The notes under the pieces: model-generated
What the model was told of the DNA's origin: nothing
Seen by the model: the letters and a program-made list of their open reading frames with translations, nothing else
Databases searched by the model: none
From: an uncultured Flavobacteriales bacterium
GTDB taxonomy: Bacteria; Bacteroidota; Bacteroidia; Flavobacteriales_G; Salibacteraceae
Assembly (NCBI GenBank): GCA_943788775.1
Contig: CALSRO010000005.1
Coordinates: 620,001-684,000, forward strand
Direction of reading: 5' to 3'
Length of the DNA stretch: 64,000 bases
Made by a program: the position numbers and the translations under genes
Shown here: positions 9,058 to 18,644 of the stretch, one piece after another
How positions within the stretch are numbered: the first letter of the stretch is position 1
Layout of the letters: every line of letters starts with the position of its first letter

Positions 9058-10629
9058 TTGATTATAAAATTAGGAAGAAAAGATAGCATTCGGTTTTTTC
9101 TGGGATGTGGGCTTCCAGTTTTAGGCTTGATAATTTTCCATTGGAATAAAATTGAATTAGGTCATTTCTGGGATGAAGCTTGGGTTTATGCCCCAGCAAT
9201 TCGTTCAATGGCTACCGGAATCCCGACCCCATTTCAAAACTCCATTCCCTTAGAATTGAGTAGAGCACATCCACTATTGTTTCAATTTTTGGGAGGACTA
9301 TGGATGAAAGCTTTTGGTATGTCCAATTCGAGCGCACATCTATATGCTTTATGCATAAGCATCAGCTTTGTCGTAGCTCTCTTTTTAATACTTAAACGTT
9401 TTTGGAATTTTAAAGTTGCGACTTTGGCAATTATACTAATCCTAGTTCAAGCGGTGTTTATTACTCAATCGTGCATGTTGTATCCTGAAATGCTTATGAC
9501 CTTTGGATTGTTGGTTGCAGTTTTTGGTTACTCGGCTGACAAATATTCTTTGTACATCATTGGATCTTTAGTTGCTATTTTATCTAAGGAATCGAGTGTA
9601 GTTTTTTTAGTTGCGTTCATGCTTGCTGATGTTTTGTTTTTGATTACTTCAAAGATCAAATGGAGGCAGCTATTGTTACATACGCTGCCGCTATTGATCT
9701 TCGCTGTCAACCCGATAATGAATTATTTTGTGCACGGATTCCTCTTTTTCCCTGAACATACCTCGTTATTAGTTCAAGACTTCGATATGATTGTTTTTCA
9801 ACTATCCAGGGTGGGAGATTTTTTATTCTTTGAACAAGGACGCTATGCCTTGACTTTCACAATAGTCTTACTGATATTGGAATTACCTATTTCCAGCCGT
9901 TTTATTAAACTCCTATTCTTGGCTCTAGCAGTAATGATGTTGTTTGTGTTAAATGGATTCATAGAGACAAACTTCTTCACAAGACAGATTATCTTTAATA
10001 TACTCGGAATTAGTTTAATTCTCGTTTGGATAAAATTCCTGAGGGCTTCTAAAATCACTAATGAAGTGAAATTGGGACTCGTGCTAACTTTGTCCATATT
10101 CGGCTTTACGCTTTTCTCAGCGATGAATTTCTTTACCCCGCGCTATCTATTGGTATGTGTGATTTTATTATGCATTGCGGTTTCAGCAATTGTTTGGAGA
10201 AATCGTTGGTTGCCCCGATGGGCTAAACTTGTGGTATCGATTTGTTTAGTTTCAACTTCGTTATATACCACAGCCACTGAACGAACGGTTGGAGAGTTAA
10301 ACTTGGGGTTGTATGATGAACTTCGAGTCAATCACGCGATGACCAATTGGATGGAAAACAACGTCACTAGAGATGCTGTGTTTTGCACCAACTTTGTGAA
10401 TACTTACTACATCAGAGATCAATACTCTGGGTATGTATCGCTGGAGACTTTCTTTTATGGAAGTCACGAAAACATATGTGAAGGTTGTGATCTCTCGGAG
10501 TATGTACTGATTACTTCGATTGTAAAATGTCCTTATGATATAGACTTGGAATCAGACTACGAAAGCGTATTCGAAATCAGGCAGGGCAAGTCTTTCGCCT
10601 TTATTTACAAACGAAAAACTACTCGATAA
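9058..10629 (+). CDS. Multi-spanning GT-C glycosyltransferase-like membrane protein (ArnT/PMT type)
   Basis: 523 residues with about eleven membrane helices. Near residue 38 it has FWDEAWVYAPAIRSMATG, the Asp/Glu-bearing first periplasmic loop of GT-C (PF13231-like) transferases, followed by HPLLFQFLGGLWMKAFG. Such enzymes use polyprenyl-phosphate sugars on the periplasmic side. The start is taken as the TTG at 9058, 8 bp after the previous stop; no ATG lies early enough to keep the loop. It is last in the four-gene unit and converges on the PorE-like gene with an 11-bp 3' overlap. A role in glycosylating the envelope proteins encoded upstream is inference. Confidence 0.7.
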   Translation: MIIKLGRKDSIRFFLGCGLPVLGLIIFHWNKIELGHFWDEAWVYAPAIRSMATGIPTPFQNSIPLELSRAHPLLFQFLGGLWMKAFGMSNSSAHLYALCISISFVVALFLILKRFWNFKVATLAIILILVQAVFITQSCMLYPEMLMTFGLLVAVFGYSADKYSLYIIGSLVAILSKESSVVFLVAFMLADVLFLITSKIKWRQLLLHTLPLLIFAVNPIMNYFVHGFLFFPEHTSLLVQDFDMIVFQLSRVGDFLFFEQGRYALTFTIVLLILELPISSRFIKLLFLALAVMMLFVLNGFIETNFFTRQIIFNILGISLILVWIKFLRASKITNEVKLGLVLTLSIFGFTLFSAMNFFTPRYLLVCVILLCIAVSAIVWRNRWLPRWAKLVVSICLVSTSLYTTATERTVGELNLGLYDELRVNHAMTNWMENNVTRDAVFCTNFVNTYYIRDQYSGYVSLETFFYGSHENICEGCDLSEYVLITSIVKCPYDIDLESDYESVFEIRQGKSFAFIYKRKTTR

Positions 10630-12565
10630 TTTTAAATTCGGTGCGTCTGTTTTGCTGCCGACCTTCCTCAGTGTCATTGGAAGCGATAGGTTCAGACTGT
10701 CCATATCCTTTGTAGGTGAGTCGAGAAGTATCGACCCCGGATCTAACAAGAAAATCTTTAACCGCCTTGGCTCTATTTTCAGAGAGAATTTGGTTCGCAC
10801 CTGAGTTTCCTTGATTATCGGTATGGCCGGCAATTTCAATTTTCAGATCAGGATTGTCATTCATGAGCCTAGTCAGTTTATCCAATTCGATTTTTGATTT
10901 CGGCTTAAGCACAAATTTATCTGTATCAAAGAAGACGTTCTTGAGAACCACAGAACTTCCTGCTTTTAGGGGTTGCAGCAGGATGTTTTTCTCATAGGTA
11001 GTAATGGACGTGCTAAAGTCTAAGTCAAACTGTTCGCTATAGTAGAGATACCCGTCTTGTTCCGCAATCAATGCATAATCCTTACTGGCGGGTAACACAA
11101 TTAAGAACGTCCCATTCTCTTTGTCAGCTGTTGCCTGTACAACAGTATCACCGTTATTCAAATCAATCAACTGAAAAAACGCTTCCAACGGCTTTTTAGT
11201 TTCAGCATCCTTGATCGTGCCACTCAAATAGGTAACACGATTTGGTCTCAGATTTTCAGGAAGCCACATTTTGTATAAGTCAAGTCCGCCAAGTCCTCCT
11301 TCTCGATCGCTTGCGATAAGGGCGAATTCACCCGATGCGGCCACATGAAAGCTGTTTTCTTGTCCCGATGTGTTTATAGGATATCCTAAATTCACTGGAT
11401 CGCTCCACGATCCATCATCTTTTTTCGTGGATTTATAGATGTCCATACCGCCTAGTCCAACCCATCCATCCGATGAGAAGTACAAGGTCTTATTATCGGG
11501 ATGAATAAAAACGGATTCTTCCTGACCCTCAGAATTAATATTGGGAGGCAAAGCGGTGGCTTTGGACCATTTTCCATTGATCATTTGTGTCTTATAGATA
11601 TCGGTGTGTCTCACCCCAGCTCGATCATATTTGCCACGAATAAAGTAGATTGTCTGGCCGTCACTCGCGAACGAAGGCTGAGTTTCCCAGTGTTTTGAAT
11701 TGATAGTCGGACCCATATTAACGGGTTTGAGCCATTTATTTCCTTGTCGCACACTGACAAACAAATCGCAGCTGCCATATCCTTGTTTATCAGGCCCATA
11801 TGAGCCGTAATCACCCAAATCACAGGCTGTAAATATTAGGTATTTACCATCTGGAGATAAAGTTGGAGCCCCTTCATTTAGAGGGGTGTTTAGTGGTGGG
11901 CCGGGGTTGTAAGCAAGGTCCCAACTGCCATCCTCAAACGCATCAGAAAAGAAAAAATCCTCATTCCGACTTCCGGGAAAATAGGACCCTCTATCCATAG
12001 GTAGGGCTCTTGTAAACATGAGCAATGCTTCATCTGCAGTTAGTGCAGGAAAGTATTCATCGTATTCAGTATTTACAGTTTCGGAGAGGTTTTCAATTTT
12101 GAATTCTACAGGATGCTCCATGGCCCAATTGGCGTATTCACAACTCGCTGCACCTAGTTTTGCAGTGCGGTAATTGCTAGACTCTGGAGGTGCAATTTTC
12201 AAATACCGTTCATAATACGGCAGAGCCTCATTATAATTCGCACCTTGATGTTCGAGAGTAGCTAAAATCAAAAGTAAGTTCGGACTATATGTGTCATCTA
12301 TGTCGATGATTTTCTTTGTCCAAGTTTTCGATTGTTCAAAATCTTGAAGATATACATATACCTCCGCGAGTAAATTCATTGCATCGAGGTATTGATCATC
12401 TCTTTCTATGGATGCCAATAGTTTTTCCTCTGCTACTTCCCAGCGTTGCCAGCGACAATCCTCTTTAGCCAAGTCGAAATATTTCTGGGCTTTTTTATCA
12501 TTGGTTCCGCCATTTTGCGCAGAGATGAACAATGGAAAAAAAAACGGTGATGAAAAAAAAAGCAA
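10619..12565 (-). CDS. PorE-like T9SS protein: TPR, PD40 propeller, CRD, OmpA
   Basis: 648 residues. Order of domains: signal-like stretch (1-17); TPRs (~22-130); PD40/WD40-like propeller (~150-420, with repeats such as SPDGKYLIF, PDNKTLYFSSDG and GGLDLYK); carboxypeptidase-regulatory-like fold (~430-520); OmpA peptidoglycan-binding domain (~540-648, with HTDNQG, SENRAKAV and GYGQSEP). This is the architecture of PorE, which links the T9SS core to peptidoglycan. The open frame as read starts at a TTG (12565) and lacks a basic n-region. An ATG at 12572 overlaps the queE stop as ATGA and would give MRIAFF..., but it is one base out of frame across a run of nine A (12553-12561). See findings. 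Confidence 0.82.
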   Translation of the reverse strand: MLFFSSPFFFPLFISAQNGGTNDKKAQKYFDLAKEDCRWQRWEVAEEKLLASIERDDQYLDAMNLLAEVYVYLQDFEQSKTWTKKIIDIDDTYSPNLLLILATLEHQGANYNEALPYYERYLKIAPPESSNYRTAKLGAASCEYANWAMEHPVEFKIENLSETVNTEYDEYFPALTADEALLMFTRALPMDRGSYFPGSRNEDFFFSDAFEDGSWDLAYNPGPPLNTPLNEGAPTLSPDGKYLIFTACDLGDYGSYGPDKQGYGSCDLFVSVRQGNKWLKPVNMGPTINSKHWETQPSFASDGQTIYFIRGKYDRAGVRHTDIYKTQMINGKWSKATALPPNINSEGQEESVFIHPDNKTLYFSSDGWVGLGGMDIYKSTKKDDGSWSDPVNLGYPINTSGQENSFHVAASGEFALIASDREGGLGGLDLYKMWLPENLRPNRVTYLSGTIKDAETKKPLEAFFQLIDLNNGDTVVQATADKENGTFLIVLPASKDYALIAEQDGYLYYSEQFDLDFSTSITTYEKNILLQPLKAGSSVVLKNVFFDTDKFVLKPKSKIELDKLTRLMNDNPDLKIEIAGHTDNQGNSGANQILSENRAKAVKDFLVRSGVDTSRLTYKGYGQSEPIASNDTEEGRQQNRRTEFKIIE

Positions 12566-12568
12566 TTC

Positions 12569-13180
12569 TCATGGAATTTGTAAGTATTTGTGTGCTTGTA
12601 AAGAGACTCTCCATCTTGGGTTTGCCTTTATAAAATCGATAATGAGTGGCATTGCAGTTTCCTTTTTATCCCATTCGGGTTGTAAGTAAAGTAGGCAGTT
12701 TTTGCCCACCATTTTTGCATGCTCCTCGGCAAATTTTAAATCAGATTTATTGTACACCACAACCTTCAATTCTGATGCCAGTTTAGCGAAACGTGAAACA
12801 GGTGCCTTGAATTTTTTAGGAGAATACGTGACCCAATTCCATTGCCCAGTCAGTTCATTGGTTCCAGATGTTTCTATATGAGTATCAATTCCTTCTTGAT
12901 TCAAATGTTTTGTCAATTGACTGAGATCGTGCATTGTTGGTTCTCCACCTGTGATCACTGCAACTTTTGCTCCAGATGCTTTTGCGCTACTCACTATCTT
13001 GTCTATTTCTAGCATTGGATGCGCATCTACAGGCCAACTGTCCTTGACATCACACCAATGACATCCTACATCACAGCCTCCTAGGCGAATAAAGAATGCT
13101 GACGTTCCTGAGTAATATCCCTCACCTTGAATGGTATGGAACATTTCCATCACGTTGTAATTTTTAAGAAGATTATTCAC
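12569..13180 (-). CDS. queE: 7-carboxy-7-deazaguanine synthase
   Basis: Radical-SAM enzyme of 203 residues that converts 6-carboxytetrahydropterin to CDG in queuosine/preQ0 synthesis. It has the shortened cluster motif CDVGCHWC (C-x3-C-x2-C) near residues 36-43, the substrate loop FHTIQGEGY near 14-22 and GGEPT near 78. Length is normal for the Bacteroidota form. The start is the GTG at 13180, which gives the usual ~10 residues before the FHTIQGEG motif; an ATG at 13150 is the alternative. Its TGA overlaps a downstream ATG as ATGA, which matters for the start of the PorE-like gene. Confidence 0.92.
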   Translation of the reverse strand: MNNLLKNYNVMEMFHTIQGEGYYSGTSAFFIRLGGCDVGCHWCDVKDSWPVDAHPMLEIDKIVSSAKASGAKVAVITGGEPTMHDLSQLTKHLNQEGIDTHIETSGTNELTGQWNWVTYSPKKFKAPVSRFAKLASELKVVVYNKSDLKFAEEHAKMVGKNCLLYLQPEWDKKETAMPLIIDFIKANPRWRVSLQAHKYLQIP

Positions 13181-13252
13181 TTAAAATCAAAAATAAAAGG
13201 AGCCAAAAGTAATTCCTTGGAATGCCAATGCCGACACAAACTTGAATACATA

Positions 13253-13260
13253 TAACTTTG
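13253..13260 (+). promoter_or_regulatory. Bacteroidota -7 box (TAACTTTG)
   Basis: An exact TAnnTTTG match ends only 7 bp before the ATG of the DUF4301 gene, so its transcript would be leaderless or nearly so. No TTG box lies at the usual 17-23 bp upstream spacing. Confidence 0.45.
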
Positions 13261-13267
13261 CACACAT

Positions 13268-14704
13268 ATGACGAAACAAACCAGTGAGTTTACGGCTAAT
13301 TCAATCGATCATCAAATCTCACTTTTCCAAAAGGGAACGCAGTATATAAAAATCCTCCGCGCAGCAACACTTAAGGAGGGAATTCAAAGTTTTAATAACG
13401 CGGATCGCAAGGATTTTATTCGTGTCTTCGAAGACCGGTTGCCTGAGCTGGACGTTGTAAAGTTTGTGCCAGCATCAGGTGCAGCTACTCGAATGTTTCA
13501 AAAAACTTTTGAATGGGTTTCTCAACCTAAAAAGCATAGAAAAGAGATAAATGCATTTTTCGATAAGGCGGATCAATTTCCATTTTTTGAAGATTGGGTC
13601 AAAGCCGCGGAATTAGCGGATGTAGAAACGTTTGAATGTGGTTTAGAGCCTAAAGTGAAATGGCTGAGGCTTCTATTAGATGAAGGATTGGCCTACGCCT
13701 CTAAACCAAAAGGGTTAATTCCATTTCATGTTGCCGATGGTAGGGTCGAAACTCCAATTCATTCGCATCTAGCCGAAACTTTAGCCTATTCTAAAGGTAA
13801 AAATGGAGGTAGAATTCATTTTACAGTTTCTTCAGAACATCAGGAGGCTTTTTCCTTGTTAGTTGATTCAGTTTTGAATGAAATGGATGAAAAGGTTGAG
13901 GTTAGCTATTCAGATCAACTTCGAGAAACAGACACCGTGACCATTGGTGAATCTGGCGCCCCAATCTTGAATGAGAAAGGAGATGCAATCATGCGCCCTG
14001 GAGGGCATGGTGCATTAATTCATAATTTAAATGAATTGGATGCCGAGATTGTATTTATTAAAAATATAGACAACGTATGTCACCCGCGTTTGATGGACTT
14101 AACATCAAACAATAAAAAACTTTTAGGTGGGATATTATTGAGTGTAAGAGATGACTTTAAGGCTTTGCATGATCAGGTGAGCAAAGGTTTAGTTGACGCC
14201 ACTAATATTGATCAAGCAAGAGAAAAATGGAGGTTGAGAATTCCACGAGATTATCTTAAACTGAAAGAGTATTTGAAGCGCCCTATTCGAGTATGTGGCA
14301 TGGTTAAGAATGAAGGTGAACCTGGAGGAGGTCCATTTTGGAGTTTGGATAAATTTACTGGGGAAAGTTTGCAGATAGTCGAGAAAGCTCAAGTCAACAC
14401 CTCTGAAATGCGACAGGATATGATTTTGTCATCAGCTACCCATTTTAATCCCGTTGATCTCGTTTGTTCCATTAAAGGTCACGATGGGAAGAAGATAAAC
14501 TTATTGGATTATATTGATGAAAATCAATACTTTGTTAATGATAAGTCATTGAATGGTGAACCCGTAAAGGCCTTAGAGTGGCCTGGCCTTTGGAATGGTG
14601 GGATGGCACATTGGATAACCGTATTTGTAGAGGTTCCGAGCGCTACGTTTAACCCTGTAAAAGAGGTTTCAGATTTATTAAGGCCTAATCATTTGAATAC
14701 TTAA
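13268..14704 (+). CDS. DUF4301 family protein (nucleotidyltransferase-like)
   Basis: 478 residues. Near residues 65-75 it has VKFVPASGAATRMFQ, a glycine-rich loop resembling the G-x-G-T-R-M nucleotide loop of sugar-phosphate nucleotidyltransferases, as in DUF4301 proteins of Bacteroidota. Other conserved-looking blocks are MRPGGHGALIHNLNELD (~240) and NEGEPGGGPFW (~345). No signal peptide, so cytoplasmic. Monocistronic, with a TAACTTTG box at its start. Reaction unknown; the nucleotidyltransferase link is inference from the loop. Confidence 0.78.
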   Translation: MTKQTSEFTANSIDHQISLFQKGTQYIKILRAATLKEGIQSFNNADRKDFIRVFEDRLPELDVVKFVPASGAATRMFQKTFEWVSQPKKHRKEINAFFDKADQFPFFEDWVKAAELADVETFECGLEPKVKWLRLLLDEGLAYASKPKGLIPFHVADGRVETPIHSHLAETLAYSKGKNGGRIHFTVSSEHQEAFSLLVDSVLNEMDEKVEVSYSDQLRETDTVTIGESGAPILNEKGDAIMRPGGHGALIHNLNELDAEIVFIKNIDNVCHPRLMDLTSNNKKLLGGILLSVRDDFKALHDQVSKGLVDATNIDQAREKWRLRIPRDYLKLKEYLKRPIRVCGMVKNEGEPGGGPFWSLDKFTGESLQIVEKAQVNTSEMRQDMILSSATHFNPVDLVCSIKGHDGKKINLLDYIDENQYFVNDKSLNGEPVKALEWPGLWNGGMAHWITVFVEVPSATFNPVKEVSDLLRPNHLNT

Positions 14705-14843
14705 TAGCAAGAATGAAATTCAGTCAATCTGGCCAGATTGATTCAGATAAGAAATTTATCGTCATTTTTCTAAATTTACACAGTGTTAAAAGGCATCCTT
14801 TGTCTTGTTTCATAGTCTACTCTATATAAACCTAAGTTCTGCG

Positions 14844-15197
14844 ATGAAATATTTATGTAAACTGTTCTGTGGTTTGGCTTTCGTACTTGGATGTATTGCG
14901 CCATCTAGTCTGCTAGCCCAATTGCCAAGTGATACTACTACATTACCATTTGTAGTTGATGAAATGGTTGATGCAATTAAATCATGCTACGAAAATCAAA
15001 CTCTAACAAATGAGTACGCTTACTTCCTGAGCGATGAGCCATATTTCCCGTCAATAAACATAGGTAATGCGCTTTCTGAAGCTGAAGTTGATCAACTTAA
15101 GACTTGGATCAAGAATAACCCTTCTTCGATTGAGAAGTATTTGATTCGTAGAAAGAAGAATTACGACACATATTTTAATCCTGCCTTACAGGAATAA
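14844..15197 (+). CDS. Small secreted protein A of the PKD operon
   Basis: 117 residues from the ATG at 14844, preferred over an upstream TTG at 14805 because it begins a clean signal peptide (MKYLCKLFCGLAFVLG..., cleavage near SSLLAQ). The C-terminal part contains WIKNNPSSIEKYLIRR, closely matched by WISNNPQAIKEFLVLR in small protein B at 21789. It ends 4 bp before the first giant PKD gene. No known domain. Probably periplasmic or surface; may assist or pair with the large T9SS cargo. Confidence 0.72.
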   Translation: MKYLCKLFCGLAFVLGCIAPSSLLAQLPSDTTTLPFVVDEMVDAIKSCYENQTLTNEYAYFLSDEPYFPSINIGNALSEAEVDQLKTWIKNNPSSIEKYLIRRKKNYDTYFNPALQE

Positions 15198-15201
15198 TAG
15201 A

Positions 15202-18200
15202 ATGAATATGATGATTAATACAATAAAATATTGGCTTGGCACTTCTAAGGTGACAATGCTCTCTTTGTTTTTTCTCGGGCTTTTTTGCTTTGGGGAAATA
15301 GCAGCTCAAACCCCCTTTAGCCCTGGAGCTCAAATAACGTCATATACAGATACAAGGGTGAGAGGTTATCACTTTGTTGCACAATCGAGTTTCAATATAT
15401 GTGAAGTGTATGTTCCAAACTCGATGAATAATAACATGTGGCATGTGGAGATTGTAAAATTCAATAATTCGGCTCCACCTGCATTTCCGGCCACAACAAA
15501 TGCCTTTGTGTCGCACTTCTATGCAGATAGTGTAACTGGGAATAACTCATTGCAGTGTAATGTAGCCGTTGCCTCAGGTGACATTATGGGGATCTATGGA
15601 TCTCGCAGTGCGTCAAATACAAATGCCAATTCAATGGCAAATAGCTACGATAGTCCGAATTTTGTGACATCCATTTTAAGCAACAACACCACGTTGAGAA
15701 GAAGTGGGATGCAATTCCCTCTGAATAATCAGCAAATGCACGATATCTGGTCTGAGGTGAATGGAAATACTGGAAGAATTATTGGTTATCACAGTTGTTG
15801 TCCAACCCCGCCAAAACCGCAAGGGCCATTAAATATGCCAACAAACATTTGTGCTGGTGATACAGTGGTGATGTGGATTCCTTATGACACCATTGCTGAA
15901 GATTATAGCTGGACAGTTCCAGCGGGTGATTCTATTTTATCTGTTCAAGGCGATACTATGATTACCATAGCAATTGGAGCTTTTTCTTCCGGTGGGCAAA
16001 TTTGTGTTGAACTTGAGGATAGTTGTATGTGGAGTGGCGATACGTGTTTTGCTTACACCATAAATCAACCAGTTGCTCCTGTAAATATTGTTGGACCAAC
16101 GGACGTATGTCAAGGCGATAGCGCATGGTACTCGATCTCTAACGCTGCGGGTATAATCGACTATAATTGGACTGTGACAAATGCGACAGTGCTTGATGAT
16201 CAAGATACTGCCATTCATTTGTTGTTCAATGTTGGTACAATGAACCTATGTGTTCAGGTTCAGGATGATTGTGCTTGGAGTGATACAACTTGCCTAACTA
16301 TAACTGGAGCTGCCTCACCTTCACCAGCAAATGCAGGTCCAGATCGAACCATTTGTTCAGACTTTACCGCTCAGTTGGCCGCTACAAATCCAGCGATTGG
16401 CGATGGTGTTTGGAGTATAGTTTCGGGCCCTGGTATTGGTGTTTTTAGCAGCGTGAGCAATGCCTCTGCAACCTTTAGCCCAACTGCATCGGGCATATAT
16501 ACTTTAAGGTGGACTGTGAATTCTGTAGGTTGTCCTTCGACCAGTGATGAAATGCAAGTAACCGTCAACCAGTCTCCTACAGCAAATTTCGCAGCAAGTG
16601 ATGTATGTGAAGGGTCCCCGATTGGATTTACTGACTTGAGTAATGCGAATGGCGGAAACATTAATTCTTGGAATTGGGACATGAACATGGATCAGGTGCC
16701 AGATTATGTTATTGCGAATCCTATTCATACATATTCTAGTGTTGGGTCTTATAATGTGCGATTAATAGTGAGTAACCAAGGTTGCGCTGATACATCCTTT
16801 CAAACAGTGGTGGTAAGTCCATTACCAGACATCTCTGTGTCGGGCAATGATATATGTTTAAATGTAGCCACAGAATTTGAGAATAACTCGACCGTCTCAA
16901 GCGGTAACATATCGAATATGTCTTGGGCTTATGGTGATGGTACTGCTAATGGTACGGGAGGTGCGACATTTGCTCCAACTCACGTATATGCCGCACCTGG
17001 CATTTACACCGTTACGGTGACGGCTACAACAAACGAAGGTTGTACCGGGACAAAACAAATTGATGTTGAGGTGTACGATTTACCAAATGCCACATTTGAC
17101 GTTGCAAACGCATGTCAATTTCAAACCAGTTCCTTTGAAGATCAAAGTACTGTGACTGGTGCTGACATTGTCAACTGGCAATGGAGTCTAGGTAACGGAA
17201 ATGATACAATTTATGATCAGAACACTAGCTACGATTTTCAATCAAATGGTTTTGTTCCGGTTTATCTCAAAGTGACAAGCACATTCGGATGTGTAGATGA
17301 TTCTTTAGCCTATGTGGAGATTTTTCCGAGTCCCATATCAGAGTTTAACTTTAAGAATAAAGTTTGTTTAGGTGAAACTTTGGGATTAGAATCAGTTTCC
17401 TCTATAGCCTATGGTTCAATTGATGACTTTAGATGGACGGTTGCAGATTCAATAATCTATAACGGTTCGGAGGCAGACCACTATTTTGATAAGATCGGTT
17501 TGTATTCAGTGTCTCTAAGAACGATATCAGATCAAGGCTGTCAAAGTACAATTGAAAAAATGGTTCCAGTCTATGAGAATCCGATTGTAGATTTCACCTA
17601 TTCAGATGTTTGTGCGAAAGCTGAATTGACGTTTGAAGATTTGACCATTCTAGGAGAAGCTGTCAAAGATTATGTGTGGGATTTTGGTGATAGTTCTTCA
17701 ATCTCCAATGATCACAATCCTGTGCATACTTATGATACGCATGGAGTTTACCAAGTTGAGCTTTACGTAGAAACATTTAAAGGTTGTGCTGACCGAGCGG
17801 TACATGAGATCAACGTGCATGAAAGATTAAACCCGAAATTTGAGGTTGTAACGGATAGTGGGTGTTCTCCATTAAGTGTTAAGTTTTCGGACCTTACGGT
17901 GAGTGAATCTGGCGTTGATTGGGAAAGATTCTGGGTTTTTGGTGATGGTACAACGCGTTACGATACAGCCGATCATGTGTATTCAAATTTCACAGGAAGA
18001 CACACAGATTTTACTGTAACACTGCAGGTTAGAACTGAATTTGATTGTTATTCCGAGTTTACTATTGATAGCGCGGTTTATGTGGTACCGCAGCCAAAGG
18101 CGGCATTTTCAAGTGATCCAGAGAATCTTGAGTTTTTGACGACCATAAAGCCATTTGCACAATTTCGTGATTTGTCAAGGGATGCTAATAGATATTATTG

Positions 18201-18630
18201 GGATTTTGGAGATGGAAGTACATCAAAGTTAGAGCACCCTCCGCATGAATGGAAAGAGGCTGGCACTTATGAAGTGACGTTGGTCACAGAAAATATTTAT
18301 GGTTGCGTTGACTCAATATCGCATAAGGTGATAATTGAACATGAGAATATCGCATTCATTCCATCGGCCTTCACTCCAAATCAAGATGGTCGTAATGAGG
18401 TTTTTACCGTAATGGGATTGGAGCAGTTGGTTGATATGAAAATGGAAATTTTTGACCGTTGGGGTAAGTTGATTTATGAAGAATCTGGACCAAGTGCCAG
18501 TTGGGATGGAACAAACCCACGAAACAACGTTGTACAAGGTGGCGTATATGGATATCGGATTACCTACCAAACCATTCGAGGAGAGATTGTAACTAAGGAT
18601 GGTGTGGTCACTGTAATGTCTGTTGATTAA
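15202..18630 (+). CDS. Giant PKD-repeat protein with T9SS type-B (gliding-motility) C-terminus
   Basis: 1142 residues. Signal peptide through about residue 35 (...GEIAAQ). An N-terminal beta domain (~36-195, with GYHFVAQSSFNICEVYVP and ASGDIMGIYGSR) precedes Cys-containing Ig-like modules. Several PKD repeats follow (about residues 455-1050), each with a W-x-FGDG or W-x-YGDG core, HTY/HVY strand and a closing Cys. Residues ~1053-1142 are the type-B sorting domain: AFTPNQDGRNEVF, IFDRWGKLIYE, SWDGT, GVYGYRITY. Such proteins are secreted by the T9SS as adhesins or matrix components. Starts 4 bp after small protein A and is followed 14 bp later by a second PKD protein. Confidence 0.9.
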   Translation: MNMMINTIKYWLGTSKVTMLSLFFLGLFCFGEIAAQTPFSPGAQITSYTDTRVRGYHFVAQSSFNICEVYVPNSMNNNMWHVEIVKFNNSAPPAFPATTNAFVSHFYADSVTGNNSLQCNVAVASGDIMGIYGSRSASNTNANSMANSYDSPNFVTSILSNNTTLRRSGMQFPLNNQQMHDIWSEVNGNTGRIIGYHSCCPTPPKPQGPLNMPTNICAGDTVVMWIPYDTIAEDYSWTVPAGDSILSVQGDTMITIAIGAFSSGGQICVELEDSCMWSGDTCFAYTINQPVAPVNIVGPTDVCQGDSAWYSISNAAGIIDYNWTVTNATVLDDQDTAIHLLFNVGTMNLCVQVQDDCAWSDTTCLTITGAASPSPANAGPDRTICSDFTAQLAATNPAIGDGVWSIVSGPGIGVFSSVSNASATFSPTASGIYTLRWTVNSVGCPSTSDEMQVTVNQSPTANFAASDVCEGSPIGFTDLSNANGGNINSWNWDMNMDQVPDYVIANPIHTYSSVGSYNVRLIVSNQGCADTSFQTVVVSPLPDISVSGNDICLNVATEFENNSTVSSGNISNMSWAYGDGTANGTGGATFAPTHVYAAPGIYTVTVTATTNEGCTGTKQIDVEVYDLPNATFDVANACQFQTSSFEDQSTVTGADIVNWQWSLGNGNDTIYDQNTSYDFQSNGFVPVYLKVTSTFGCVDDSLAYVEIFPSPISEFNFKNKVCLGETLGLESVSSIAYGSIDDFRWTVADSIIYNGSEADHYFDKIGLYSVSLRTISDQGCQSTIEKMVPVYENPIVDFTYSDVCAKAELTFEDLTILGEAVKDYVWDFGDSSSISNDHNPVHTYDTHGVYQVELYVETFKGCADRAVHEINVHERLNPKFEVVTDSGCSPLSVKFSDLTVSESGVDWERFWVFGDGTTRYDTADHVYSNFTGRHTDFTVTLQVRTEFDCYSEFTIDSAVYVVPQPKAAFSSDPENLEFLTTIKPFAQFRDLSRDANRYYWDFGDGSTSKLEHPPHEWKEAGTYEVTLVTENIYGCVDSISHKVIIEHENIAFIPSAFTPNQDGRNEVFTVMGLEQLVDMKMEIFDRWGKLIYEESGPSASWDGTNPRNNVVQGGVYGYRITYQTIRGEIVTKDGVVTVMSVD

Positions 18631-18644
18631 TAGAATTGAAAATT

